Of a stretch of DNA of 64,000 bases, positions 8,883-17,009 are shown piece after piece. The translations under genes and the position numbers were made by a program. The DNA comes from DASXKD01 sp963806145 (GTDB lineage Bacteria; Actinomycetota; Actinomycetes; Streptosporangiales; Streptosporangiaceae): contig CAWDXD010000032.1 in NCBI GenBank assembly GCA_963806145.1, positions 62,001 to 126,000 of the forward strand, given 5' to 3'. The notes below the pieces were generated by a model. That model searched no databases, had not been told where the DNA came from, and saw only the letters and a list, made by a program, of their open reading frames with translations. Positions within the stretch are counted from its first letter, which is position 1. Each line of letters begins with the position of its first letter.

Positions 8883-9530
8883 TCAAGCATTCGGCAGCAC
8901 AGGCAACACCCTAGCCTGTGCGAGACAGCGAGCACGTGCTTCCGTTAGCGTCTGATGGAATGGGTTACGGCTGTTGTCCCGCAGGTTCAACGGCAGGTCC
9001 AGCTCTCGGATCAGCTGATCCTCAAGCTCCCACGGCCGCGCTCGCGCGACCCAGCCGACGAACGCATTCTCTGCCATCCAGTCCGACAGGACATGCTCGC
9101 CGGTGACGAAGGTCGTGCGTCGTCCCGATGACCCGACTCGCCGGAGCTGGAGCTCCAGTTCGTCTGCCAGGAGGCAACCGAGAGTCCTGCGGAGCGTGGA
9201 AGCTTCCGCGCTGCGGGCATAGTGCTGGCGCAGCCGCTTGCGCAGGTTCTGCCTGCTGGGTCGGCCATTCACTGGTGGCCGACTTGGACTGATCCCAATG
9301 TACAAGAGCGTGAGACCATGGTGACGAGCGCACTCGCGAGCATCAATCGCAGCAGGCAGTCGTCGGAACCACCAGCCGTACACCCCACCAGCGGCAGGGA
9401 CCGGCGAAGGTCTGGCAAGAACCTCTTGCCGTGAGTACAGATGCTCGGGATTCAAGAATGCGGCGACCTCGCTGCCCCGTTCACCAAGCACGGCGGCAGT
9501 ATACTCACGTCGCTCTGGGCTCCTAACCAT
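8883..9530 (-). CDS. GIY-YIG superfamily protein
   Basis: A ~215-aa protein with the two hallmark strands: GGVYGWWF (GIY-like) and LLYIGIS (YIG), the latter followed by an Arg-rich helix (RQNLRKRLRQHY) carrying candidate catalytic Arg and His. The C-terminal half (ending NPFHQTLTEARARCL) is specific to this protein. The ATG at 9530 is preferred; an upstream in-frame extension to 9602 runs through att-like copy C and lacks a ribosome binding site. GIY-YIG domains usually cut DNA. The substrate is unknown, and association with integration scars suggests mobile cargo. Confidence 0.65.
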   Translation of the reverse strand: MVRSPERREYTAAVLGERGSEVAAFLNPEHLYSRQEVLARPSPVPAAGGVYGWWFRRLPAAIDARECARHHGLTLLYIGISPSRPPVNGRPSRQNLRKRLRQHYARSAEASTLRRTLGCLLADELELQLRRVGSSGRRTTFVTGEHVLSDWMAENAFVGWVARARPWELEDQLIRELDLPLNLRDNSRNPFHQTLTEARARCLAQARVLPVLPNA

Positions 9531-9532
9531 GG

Positions 9533-9697
9533 CCCGAGTGACTAACCGAGTGACGATCGCAGCAACCGCCAGCGGACGATGACAGACGTGGACGGACGGC
9601 AAAGGCAGTTCATGCGCCGGTCGGGGCAGGCCCGGAGGCCTGTGGGCTTTCCTGATAAGGAAGAGGTCCGTGGTTCAAAGTCCACGTAGCCCCACCA
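9533..9697 (+). repeat. att-like module, copy C, ending in tRNA-Ile-like 3' half
   Basis: Two GAGTGAC motifs (9537 and 9549), then GGAC/AGAC/GGAC motifs at 9574, 9584 and 9594, then about 43 bases on a different tRNA piece at 9645-9697. This has anticodon loop CTGATAA (tRNA-Ile GAU type), a T-arm with one extra base in its loop, and acceptor end TAGCCCCACCA. No 5' half is present, so it is not a functional tRNA. The interval 9698-9907 holds nothing else I can support. Confidence 0.7.
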
Positions 9698-9907
9698 GAT
9701 ATCAGCTCAGGTCAGCAGGCCTGGGCTCCATCGTGTCAGCGGCGTTTTGCTCGTGGCGTGCCACATCTGTGCCAGATGGGTCCTGATTGGGTGTCGGCCC
9801 GTGATCGCTGTCGCGCCTGTCAGGAAGATGGCTCGGAATGGCTGAGTACCGTAACGGGCTCCCGCCGCCCTGGCAGACATACCCGACCGGCAACGTCGCC
9901 AGGCGAT

Positions 9908-10375
9908 ATGATCACGACCGTGAGCGACAACCCATTCGCGTCCACACCGTACTGGGGGGACTTGCCCGACAGCCGAGTGCTGACCCCGGATGACGCCCGG
10001 TTTGCCAACCTGCATGCCATCGCGGCACGGTGGTTCAAGATCGATCAGCGTATCTGGGACGCTCGTAGGCATGTCCGCGGCGTTCACGCAGAGGTAGACG
10101 ATCATCTGGAAATGCTCGCGCTGAGTGCCGCTGCGGCCCGCGCTGCGCTCTACCGTCGCGCCACGGAAATCCGATACGCGTTGCAGGCGGGTGCGACGTG
10201 GCGCCAGGTCGCCGACGCAACCGGCCTGACCGCAGATCAAGCTCGTGCCGAGCTGGAGGAATGGAGCAGAGGTCCGGTAGCGCAGAAGGCTGGAGAACTC
10301 GACCCCCGATCCCTCCAAGAGACTGAGCGCTACTTGCGTGCTGGCGACGATGAGATAGCGACTCCACAGGAATAA
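9908..10375 (+). CDS. Small helix-turn-helix-like protein
   Basis: A 155-aa soluble, mostly helical protein. The C-terminal half contains IRYALQAGATWRQVADATG followed by a second helix, the pattern of the HTH-like proteins common in actinomycete mobile elements (alanine-rich helix, GATW turn, recognition helix). ATG 9908 is preferred; an open frame back to 9758 and a GTG at 9920 are alternatives, and none has a strong ribosome binding site. It is the only gene between att-like copies C and D. It probably binds DNA; the target is unknown. Confidence 0.6.
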   Translation: MITTVSDNPFASTPYWGDLPDSRVLTPDDARFANLHAIAARWFKIDQRIWDARRHVRGVHAEVDDHLEMLALSAAAARAALYRRATEIRYALQAGATWRQVADATGLTADQARAELEEWSRGPVAQKAGELDPRSLQETERYLRAGDDEIATPQE

Positions 10376-10421
10376 TCACTGGGTGCAGCATCAACAGGCT
10401 CGTGATGCGCGGTTCCCCGCT

Positions 10422-10583
10422 GGGTGACTAACTGAGTGACGACCGCCACGTTCGTTGGCGGACTCCCACGGACACCCACGGACAGTCTCACCAGGCCAGC
10501 CCACGGATAGGACCTGCTTGCCGACCTGTGAACTTGGCTTCGGGACGAAGAGGCCGCCGGTTCAAATCTGGCCATCCCGACCA
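10422..10583 (+). repeat. att-like module, copy D, ending in tRNA-Pro-like 3' half
   Basis: This is the most complete copy. It has two GAGTGAC-like motifs (about 10423-10440), GGAC motifs at 10460, 10470 and 10480, then 47 bases later the tRNA-Pro 3' half at 10534-10583: anticodon loop TTCGGGA, T-arm GCCGG-TTCAAAT-CTGGC, acceptor CATCCCG and encoded CCA. No matching 5' half is upstream. This is the classic core of tRNA-targeting tyrosine integrases. Confidence 0.75.
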
Positions 10584-10623
10584 GGTCACAAGCCACCGAT
10601 CAGTGTGCAGATGCCCCGGGCTA

Positions 10624-11871
10624 GTGCGCTGACCAATAACGTTTGCCGGGTCTGATCATGCGGCTTTGGCCCGGGGGCGGCCCCAGCGCTGCTGGCGCTC
10701 GCTGCGGATGCGGGCTCGCTCGCGGCGCTGGGCGGCCAGGACGTCGGGGTGGCGGGCGTTGGCGTTGCGCCACCGCAGGTACTCCTGCAGGCGCCCGGCC
10801 AGGACGGTGTGGTTCGGGTGGTCGGAGTTCCCCATGACGAAGGTTCGCAGTGGCCCGAACTGGGCCTCGATCGGGTTGGCCCACGACGCGCTCGTCGGCG
10901 TGAAGCACAGCTCGGCGTTCGCCTGCTGCGCCCAGGCCCGGATGGCGGGGGTCTTGTTCGCGGACAGGTTGTCGATGATCACGAACAGCCGGTAGCCGCC
11001 GGGCCTGGCCTCCCGGATCGACTTGAGCGCGGCCAGGGTGTGGCCGCCGCCCTTGCGCCGCCGGGTGACGCCCCACAGTTGGTCATCACCGAGGGAGTAA
11101 CAGCCGTGGAAGTAGCGGATGCCGTGCGTGCGGTGATAGGTGGCGGGCAGCCGGGCGGGCTTGCTGCGCGGTGCCCAGGCCGTGCCGTGGCAGGGCCGGA
11201 TCGATAATGGCCCGAACTGGTCGAACGCGAAGCACCTGTCGGGGAAGCTGCTGGTGACGTGCTCAATCCGGTCCAGCTTCGCCTCCTTATCCGGGTCGGC
11301 GGACTCCTTCCAGGTCCGCGTCCGCTGGAAGGAGATCCCGCGCTCGCGCAGGAGCTGGCGCAGCCGCTCCCGGCTGGCCGTGATCCCGCGCGAGGCCAGG
11401 TACGCGGCGAGCTTGCGGACACTCCAGTGCGTGAACGGCTGGCCCAGCTTCTCCGGGCGGGTCATGGCCGCCGTGACGATGACCTGCACGTCGTCATCAC
11501 TGATCAGGCGGGGACGGCCTCCCGCCCAGCGAGGGTCCAGCGCAGCCAGCCCTTTCTCGTTGAATGCGTGGATCACGTCGCGGACCGTGTCCTCGTCCGC
11601 CGCGACAAGCCGCGCGATCGCCGTGGCCGGGGTTCCCGACGACGACGCCATGATGATCATCGCCCGGCGTACCCTTATCGACCCGTGCTTCCCGCGGCGC
11701 ACGATCTGCTGCAGCCGCTGCCCCTCCTGATCCGTCAGCCGCCGCGCCCGCACCGGCTCAGCCATCAGCTCTCCTGGCACTCGATTCCCACATCACGACA
11801 TCGAGTGTGCGGCACCCCCAGCCACCCCGCGGCACATCACCAGAGCCGGTGAACGTTTGTGGTCAGCGCAC
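10624..11871. mobile_element. IS630-family insertion sequence
   Basis: A 1248-bp element bounded by TA at 10622-10623 and 11872-11873, the usual IS630 target duplication. Terminal inverted repeats: the left end GTGCGCTGACCA matches the right end perfectly in reverse complement, and similarity continues through AACGTT and CCGG. It carries one transposase gene. It inserted about 40 bp beyond att-like copy D. Confidence 0.9.
10656..11765 (-). CDS. IS630-family transposase
   Basis: A 369-aa DDE transposase with N-terminal HTH domains (residues ~10-130) and an RNase H-like catalytic domain. The acidic triad is visible: FAFDQFGPL, VIIDNLSANKTP and SWANPIEAQF. ATG 11765 is chosen because CCAGGAGA lies just upstream; an in-frame start at 11780 is weaker. 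Length and intact motifs suggest it could be active. It fills nearly the whole element. Confidence 0.92.
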   Translation of the reverse strand: MAEPVRARRLTDQEGQRLQQIVRRGKHGSIRVRRAMIIMASSSGTPATAIARLVAADEDTVRDVIHAFNEKGLAALDPRWAGGRPRLISDDDVQVIVTAAMTRPEKLGQPFTHWSVRKLAAYLASRGITASRERLRQLLRERGISFQRTRTWKESADPDKEAKLDRIEHVTSSFPDRCFAFDQFGPLSIRPCHGTAWAPRSKPARLPATYHRTHGIRYFHGCYSLGDDQLWGVTRRRKGGGHTLAALKSIREARPGGYRLFVIIDNLSANKTPAIRAWAQQANAELCFTPTSASWANPIEAQFGPLRTFVMGNSDHPNHTVLAGRLQEYLRWRNANARHPDVLAAQRRERARIRSERQQRWGRPRAKAA

Positions 11872-11879
11872 TAGATTTT

Positions 11880-12105
11880 GATGGACCCTGCGGGCCGCTT
11901 CCGGGTGGATGAGAATGGCGGTGCGCATGTGGCCCGCTGACGTCGGTTCGGCTTGGCTCTGCGAGACCGTGCACTAGATTGACGCTGGAGCCTTGACCTT
12001 CGGGTGTTCCCGGTTGCGTCGCGAACGCGAGTATCAGTCTCTTTGCTTATTTCAGGGCTCTGCGGGCGGCATGCGCGTCTCTATCGCTTGGAGCCAGGAG
12101 GCAGC
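11880..12105 (+). other. Left noncoding end of IS110 element (possible bridge RNA locus)
   Basis: About 225 bases of noncoding DNA between the IS630 right end and the IS110 transposase start. In the IS110 group the 5' noncoding end is known to encode the structured bridge RNA that guides target choice. I see GC-rich pairing potential (for example GGGCCGC near 11890 with GTGGCCCGC near 11930) but cannot fold it fully. The exact left end of the element is not determined. Confidence 0.35.
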
Positions 12106-13368
12106 ATGCAGGTGATTTATGAGCGATGCGCGGCGGTTGATGTCGGCAAGGACGTGATCGCGGTGGCGGTCCGGCTGCCCGGCGACGGGGACGGCCGGGT
12201 CACGGTCAAGCGGACGTTCAGGACGTTTTACGGGGTGCTGGCCGAGGCGGCCCGCTGGCTGGTGTCGCTGGGGGTCACGCACGTGGCGATGGAGGCGACC
12301 GGGATCTATTCGATGCCGGTCTACCACGCCCTGGTCGAGCACGGGGACTTTGAGAAGGTGCTGGTGTGCAACGCCGGGCATGTCAAGAACGTGCCGGGCC
12401 GCAAGACGGATTTTTCCGACGCGGAATGGCTGGCGCACCTGCTGGAGTGCGGGCTGCTGGCCGGCAGCTTCATCCCCCCGGCCGAGATCAAGGCGGCCCG
12501 CGACGTGCTCCGCTACCGGGCCAAAATCGCTCAGCAGCGGGTCAGCGAGATCGCCCGGCTGGGCAACGTGCTGCAAGATGCCGGGATAAAGATTGACTCC
12601 GTCGCCTCTTCCATCGCGACCAAGTCCGGGCGGGCGATGATCGAGGCGCTCATCGATGGAGAGCGCCGCGGCCCGGTGCTGGCGGACCTGGCCAAGGGCA
12701 AGATGCGGGCCAAGATCCCGGACCTGGCGATGGCCCTGGAAGGCCGGTTCGGCGACCCCCACGCGCTGATGTGCCGCCTGCACCTGGACCACATCGATCA
12801 CCTGGAGGCGATGATCGCCCGGCTGGACGCCCAGATCGAGGCGATGATGACCCCCTTTCGCGCCGCCCGGGACCTGCTGACCACGGCCCCGGGCATCGGC
12901 CCGCTGTCCGCCGCCGCGGTCATCTCCGAGATCGGCGCCGACGTCCGCGAGTACTTCCCCGACGCCGCGCACCTGGCTTCCTGGACGGGGCTGTGCCCGG
13001 GTAATCACGAATCGGCCGGCAAGCGCCGCTCCGGCAAGCGGCGCAAGGGCAATGAGCACCTGCAATCCATCCTGGTCGAATGCGCCTGGTCCGCGGTCCG
13101 CCACGACGGCTACCTCAAGGCCCTCTACCACCGGCACGTGATGAAATGGGGCGGCTACCGCAGCTCCACCGCCAAGAAGAAAGCCATCGTGGTGGTCGCC
13201 CACGCGATGATCGTCATCATCTGGCACATCCTGGCCACCGGCAGGCCCTACCACGAACTCGGTGCCGGCTACTTCACCACCCGCCTGGACCCCGAACGGG
13301 AAACCCGCCGCCTCATCGCCAAGCTCGAAGCCCTCGGCCACCAGGTCACCCTCCAGCCAGCCGCCTGA
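12106..13368 (+). CDS. IS110-family transposase (DEDD recombinase)
   Basis: A 420-aa protein. The N-terminal RuvC-like DEDD domain shows AAVDVGKD (residue ~8), VAMEATGIY and GRKTDFSDAEWL. The C-terminal Tnp_20 domain has TAPGIGPLSAAAVISEIG and the Ser-bearing NHESAGKRRSG region. The start is set by AGGAGG 5 bases before ATG 12106; open sequence upstream is noncoding. It looks full length and intact. The element probably ends near 13440, but IS110 elements lack clear inverted repeats and I could not fix the ends. Confidence 0.92.
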   Translation: MQVIYERCAAVDVGKDVIAVAVRLPGDGDGRVTVKRTFRTFYGVLAEAARWLVSLGVTHVAMEATGIYSMPVYHALVEHGDFEKVLVCNAGHVKNVPGRKTDFSDAEWLAHLLECGLLAGSFIPPAEIKAARDVLRYRAKIAQQRVSEIARLGNVLQDAGIKIDSVASSIATKSGRAMIEALIDGERRGPVLADLAKGKMRAKIPDLAMALEGRFGDPHALMCRLHLDHIDHLEAMIARLDAQIEAMMTPFRAARDLLTTAPGIGPLSAAAVISEIGADVREYFPDAAHLASWTGLCPGNHESAGKRRSGKRRKGNEHLQSILVECAWSAVRHDGYLKALYHRHVMKWGGYRSSTAKKKAIVVVAHAMIVIIWHILATGRPYHELGAGYFTTRLDPERETRRLIAKLEALGHQVTLQPAA

Positions 13369-13453
13369 CCGCCGCCCAGCGAACCCGGCTCCGCTAACGC
13401 TCCACCGGGAGCTGCCGCGCGCCCAGCTAAGGGCCATTCACGTATCAGCCGAC

Positions 13454-13747
13454 CTAGGCGGCGCGGACGCGGGGAACTTGGCGGGCCAAGGCCGCCGTCA
13501 GCGCCTCGTCCGCCTCGGACAGGGCGCGGTCTCTATCCCCCTCAGCCAAACCGATGGCAAGCGCGGCTCCAACTCCGGCCACAGCAGCGGCGAAGTCCAT
13601 GCCCTCTGTACCGGGTCCGATGGCCCACCGGTCCAGAATGCGGGCCATGGTCCAGGTATCCCGCGCGAGCATCGCCCGCACCATCGCATAGGCGGCCACG
13701 GTGCGGGCCGCCTTGGCCTCCTCCGTGGCCAGCTGGCCAGGGGTCAT
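13454..13747 (-). CDS. Small helical protein, paralogue of the preceding gene
   Basis: A 97-aa Ala-rich, all-helical protein of unknown function. ATG 13747 overlaps the upstream stop as ATGA, so translation is coupled. Its AAYAMVRAMLARDTWTMARILD region aligns with PAYALLRAAVAQDADAAVLLVD of the neighbour, showing that the two genes arose by duplication. No signal peptide or membrane helix is seen. The pair lies between IS110 and a tRNA-Thr-like att core. Confidence 0.6.
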   Translation of the reverse strand: MTPGQLATEEAKAARTVAAYAMVRAMLARDTWTMARILDRWAIGPGTEGMDFAAAVAGVGAALAIGLAEGDRDRALSEADEALTAALARQVPRVRAA

Positions 13748-14025
13748 GCCGTCCGCCCGGGTGGGCACTGAACGCCGTGTACCGCCTCGTCCATCCAGGA
13801 ATCCAGGACCCGCAGAACCTTGGCGACGTCGTAGCCCTCGGCCCCGAGCATGGCGCGGGCGGCCACGTGGGCCACGTTGAACACCAGGAGGTCCAAAGTC
13901 CCGGCCTTGCGGGCCTGGTCCACCAGGAGGACCGCTGCATCGGCGTCTTGGGCCACGGCGGCACGCAACAGCGCGTAGGCGGGTATGCGCCGTGCTCTCG
14001 CCGCCGCCTCAGATACCTCGGCCAT
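13744..14025 (-). CDS. Small helical protein, first of a tandem paralogue pair
   Basis: A 93-aa Ala-rich helical protein of unknown function. ATG 14025 is preferred, with a TAGGTG ribosome binding site upstream; GTG 14034 is also in frame. It is followed by its paralogue through a 4-base ATGA overlap. Small Ala-rich proteins of this sort occur in actinomycete accessory regions, often near regulators, but nothing here identifies the role. Confidence 0.6.
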   Translation of the reverse strand: MAEVSEAAARARRIPAYALLRAAVAQDADAAVLLVDQARKAGTLDLLVFNVAHVAARAMLGAEGYDVAKVLRVLDSWMDEAVHGVQCPPGRTA

Positions 14026-14275
14026 GGTGCACACCTACTGCAACTCGGGGCCCTGCGCACGAGTGTAGGCCGCCGCACCGGCAATACCAGCCGCAGCCAA
14101 GAGCCTGGCCGAAAGCTGCCGCGCAGGTACCCTCGAAGTCACCTCCCAGGCGGACTCTGGGGGCTCGCGGCGTGGAACGCGTCGTGGAACGGCCAGCCAG
14201 AAAAGCCCAGGGTAAACAGCGCCATCCTTGCACCTAGCTGTGCTATCTGCGCAGGTAGCGCGCATGGTGCACTAG

Positions 14276-14332
14276 GCCGTACTTCTTGTAAACGGCAGGT
14301 CAGCGGTTCGAATCCGCTCACCGGCTCCCAGG
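14276..14332 (+). repeat. tRNA-Thr-like 3' half (att core) and left 19-bp direct repeat
   Basis: Anticodon loop CTTGTAA (UGU), stem ACGGC, a clean T-arm AGCGG-TTCGAAT-CCGCT, then acceptor CACCGGC. The 5' half is not upstream, and the 5' anticodon strand does not pair, so homology begins at the anticodon loop as expected for an integrase core. The last 19 bases (14314-14332) recur exactly at 20779-20797. The rest of 14026-14403 holds no supported gene; two TGGAACG motifs 12 bp apart near 14172-14191 may be arm sites. Confidence 0.65.
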
Positions 14333-14403
14333 CCGGCAGCCTCCCGGGTCGGCACGTCAGTGAATGACGGCCCGGGATGCGCGCCGGGCAAGGATGCCCC
14401 CAT

Positions 14404-15015
14404 TCAGCTCCGGCAGGGCGCGAGTACCGACACCGAGTTGCCGTCTTCGTTGCTCACGTAGATGGTCCTGGCATTGGGATTCACCGCGATGTTGACCGGG
14501 GCGCTGCCCACCGGGACGGTGACGGTCACGGTGTTGGTCCGCCCGCTCACTACCGATACCGTGTCGGCGCCGGTGTTAGCCAGGTATACGGTGTCGTTCC
14601 GCGGGTTCACTGCGGCCCCGAACATATTGCCCACGGAGACGGTGGCGGTCACGGTGTTGGTCCGCCCGTTGATCACCGACACCGTGTTGGACTGGGTGTT
14701 GGCCACGTAGACGGCACGGGTGTTGTTGTTTACAGCGATCCCGAACGGTTCGGCACCGACGGGGATGGTGGCGGTCACGGTGTTGGTCCGCCCGTTGATC
14801 ACCGACACCGAGTCGCCGCTGACGTTGGTCACGTAGACGGTGCGGGCCTTCGGGTTCACCGCGACCCCGCGCGGGAAGTTCCCCACGGGGATGGTGGCGG
14901 TGACCGCGATACAGCCTGGCGCCGCCGGGGCCGCGCTGGCCGTAGTCGTTGCGACGGGGATGAGTGCCGTAACGATTGCGCCGATCAGGCACGCGGCGCG
15001 TGGCGTGAACCTCAT
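14404..15015 (-). CDS. Secreted YVTN-type beta-propeller repeat protein
   Basis: A 203-aa precursor. ATG 15015 follows AAGGAGG. A signal peptide (CLIGAIVTALIPVATTTASA) covers about residues 9-30. Four ~42-residue repeats follow, each with an AVNP(K/N)AR-T-VYV(T/S)N segment and an SVSVINGRTNTVTATI(P/V)VG segment. The DNA repeats are near-identical with a 126-bp period (compare 14641 and 14767). Four blades are fewer than a closed propeller needs, so the protein may be truncated, recently contracted, or oligomeric. Likely an extracellular binding protein. Confidence 0.75.
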   Translation of the reverse strand: MRFTPRAACLIGAIVTALIPVATTTASAAPAAPGCIAVTATIPVGNFPRGVAVNPKARTVYVTNVSGDSVSVINGRTNTVTATIPVGAEPFGIAVNNNTRAVYVANTQSNTVSVINGRTNTVTATVSVGNMFGAAVNPRNDTVYLANTGADTVSVVSGRTNTVTVTVPVGSAPVNIAVNPNARTIYVSNEDGNSVSVLAPCRS

Positions 15016-15288
15016 GATGTCCTGCCTCCTTTGTCCCGGGACTGTCAGGCGCCCACCCCCGATCGGCACCTTACGGGGAGAACCATCTGCTGCGCCCGGC
15101 CGCTGGAGCGGTCACACGATGAACAATAGGTACCGGTGACCCATATCTGTCCGATCCTTCACTCGAAGATCACCTTCGCGGCGGCGTGGATGGCCTCGCG
15201 TTCGATCGAGGAAAACGGACAAGACCAGCAATCCCACCACGGGGTACGGTAAGGCGCTCGCAGATGCCGGTCAGGGGTGAACTGCACC

Positions 15289-16026
15289 ATGGGTGATCTA
15301 GAGGTCGTCACAACCGCCGACCGTCATGATCTCGATGAACAGGCCCGAGATGCTCTCCGCACTGTCTGGCCAGAGTTCATCTTCCACGATCCGGTCTCTG
15401 CCGAGCACATCGGCCGCGTCGAGACATACTTCCCGCAGTACGACGTGCTTCTCCTCCGCGACGGTCAAGTGGTTGCCGGGGGCTGGGGGGTCCCCATCCG
15501 CTGGGACGGAACGACCAGCGCCCTGCCTGACGGCTACGACGGGGCATTGGTCAGCGCGGTAACCGGCCACGAGAATTCAGTCCCGGCCGACACGCTCTGC
15601 ATCATGGCCGCCGCCGTCAGAGCCGACCGGCAAGGTGGCGGGCTGGCGGGTAAGACCCTCGCTGTCCTCCGCGACCGGGCCACCGCCGCTGGGCTCCGGC
15701 GTGTCATCGCGCCGGTCAGGCCAGCACTCAAAAGCCGGTATCCGCTGGCGCCCATGGAGAACTTCGCGCGCTGGACCCGGAGCGACGGCCTCCACATCGA
15801 CCCGTGGATCCGCACGCATCAGCGGCTTGGCGCCAGCATTCTCGCGCCTGCCCCACGATCCATGATCATCACCGGCACCGTGCTCGAATGGGAAGACTGG
15901 GCGGCCATGGCATTCCCCGAGACTGGCCAGTATGTCGTCCCGGATGCGCTGGACCTGGTCGCCATCGACCGCGAGCAAGACCGCGGGACATACGCCGAAA
16001 CGAACCTGTGGATGCGTCATGCCTAA
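15289..16026 (+). CDS. GNAT-like N-acetyltransferase
   Basis: A 245-aa protein with GNAT features: a central strand ending MAAAVRADRQGGGLAGKTL, where RxxGxG/A binds the acetyl-CoA pyrophosphate, and a following helix. The C-terminal part (RWTRSDGLHIDPWIRTHQRLGA) is typical of larger actinomycete GNATs. ATG 15289 is preferred over GTG 15277 because AGGGG lies 10 bases upstream. The substrate is unknown. Upstream 15016-15288 holds only the divergent promoters. Confidence 0.7.
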   Translation: MGDLEVVTTADRHDLDEQARDALRTVWPEFIFHDPVSAEHIGRVETYFPQYDVLLLRDGQVVAGGWGVPIRWDGTTSALPDGYDGALVSAVTGHENSVPADTLCIMAAAVRADRQGGGLAGKTLAVLRDRATAAGLRRVIAPVRPALKSRYPLAPMENFARWTRSDGLHIDPWIRTHQRLGASILAPAPRSMIITGTVLEWEDWAAMAFPETGQYVVPDALDLVAIDREQDRGTYAETNLWMRHA

Positions 16027-16139
16027 CACCCTCCTTAGCAACGAGTCAGCCAGGACACAGGCGGAGGCGCGTCACGATCCGCAGGTTGACTCCAGATCCT
16101 GCTGAGACAGCACCGTGGCGTCGATCTCGCGGCGGCCCT

Positions 16140-16811
16140 CTATGGCGCTGTATAGCTGGCGAGCAGGCCCGCCAGTTCCTTCGGACGGCTGAGCGCAACG
16201 GCGTGCCCAGCGGATATCTCATCAGGAACAACGCCCAGCCGGTCGGCGACCACCCGGCGCATGAACTCCGGCGGGAAGAACCGGTCCTCGGTGCACAGAA
16301 CGAACCTGGTCGTCACCGGCGCCACGCATCCAGCGGCCACCGAGCATGACCAGGAGTGTCAGACTGGTCGCGCGCGTTGCCGCGAGCCTGCGCGGCCAGG
16401 GCCGGGGGGACGTCCTGGTAGATCAGGTTCTGCCCAGCGTACCGCTGCGCCTGCTGGCGCATCACCTGGTCAAAGCCGGTATTCGCGGGCCAGTCATCGG
16501 GGTGCCTCACCCGGAGACGGGATCATTCCGGCTACCAAGACCAGCAGCTCGGCGGGAACCCGGACGGCCACCAGCGGCGCGGTGAACCCGCCAAAGGACT
16601 GCGCGACTATGACCAGGCCGCGGCGCTCGCCGATCGCATTCACCACGGTGTCGGCGTACTTGGCCAGCCCGGCCGAGTCGTCGTTGCACGGCAGGTCCGG
16701 TGCAACCGTGTCATGGCCCCGCTGCCACAACTCCCGCTCCACCAGGTGCCAGTACCATCCGACGTCGCCGCCGCCGTGAATCAGCACGAAGGTGGCCACC
16801 GTCATCTCCAT
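16140..16811 (-). pseudogene. Alpha/beta hydrolase, broken by two frameshifts
   Basis: The frame from 16811 encodes the N-terminal half: oxyanion motif FVLIHGGGDVG and nucleophile elbow VAQSFGGFTAP. Near 16500 the coding signal moves to a second frame (DDWPANTGFDQVMRQQAQRY to WPLDAW), and near 16340 to a third (TTRFVLCTEDRFFPPEFMRR to ASYTAP), which carries the late Asp and the GHAVALSRP His. Joined, they make a normal ~220-aa hydrolase of the type annotated as a short esterase. Two separate shifts favour a pseudogene over a single sequencing error. Confidence 0.7.
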
Positions 16812-17009
16812 CCCCGCGTTGTCCTCACGTACCGGACAGCACCAGCATGGCAGGCTGCGGGTCCGGTCCCACGGCATGCAGCCAACCGTGCCGCCTAGAG
16901 CCTGGACGCTGGCGAACTTCGGCACACCGTCCCGTGCCGCGTAAACCACTCCAGCGGGAGCGTGGGTAGCCATGGGTGCGTGAGATCGACGATGAGGAGG
17001 GACGGCGCC

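Noticed and set aside
9645..10583. tRNA-Ile and tRNA-Pro genes
   Set aside because: Only 3' halves from the anticodon loop to CCA are present; no 5' half or acceptor partner lies upstream.
6675..10596. Minus-strand open frames sharing SSSRSQV and LSVxVRGSP...TQLVTR segments (at about 6.7, 7.8 and 10.4 kb), looking like a small protein family
   Set aside because: They are antisense readings of the att-like modules: SSSRSQV is the complement of the tRNA-Pro anticodon arm and the rest covers the arm repeats. No consistent start or ribosome binding site.
12052..13437. 461-aa frame antisense to the IS110 transposase
   Set aside because: Gly/Arg/Val-rich shadow frame common in GC-rich DNA; the plus-strand transposase explains the coding signal.
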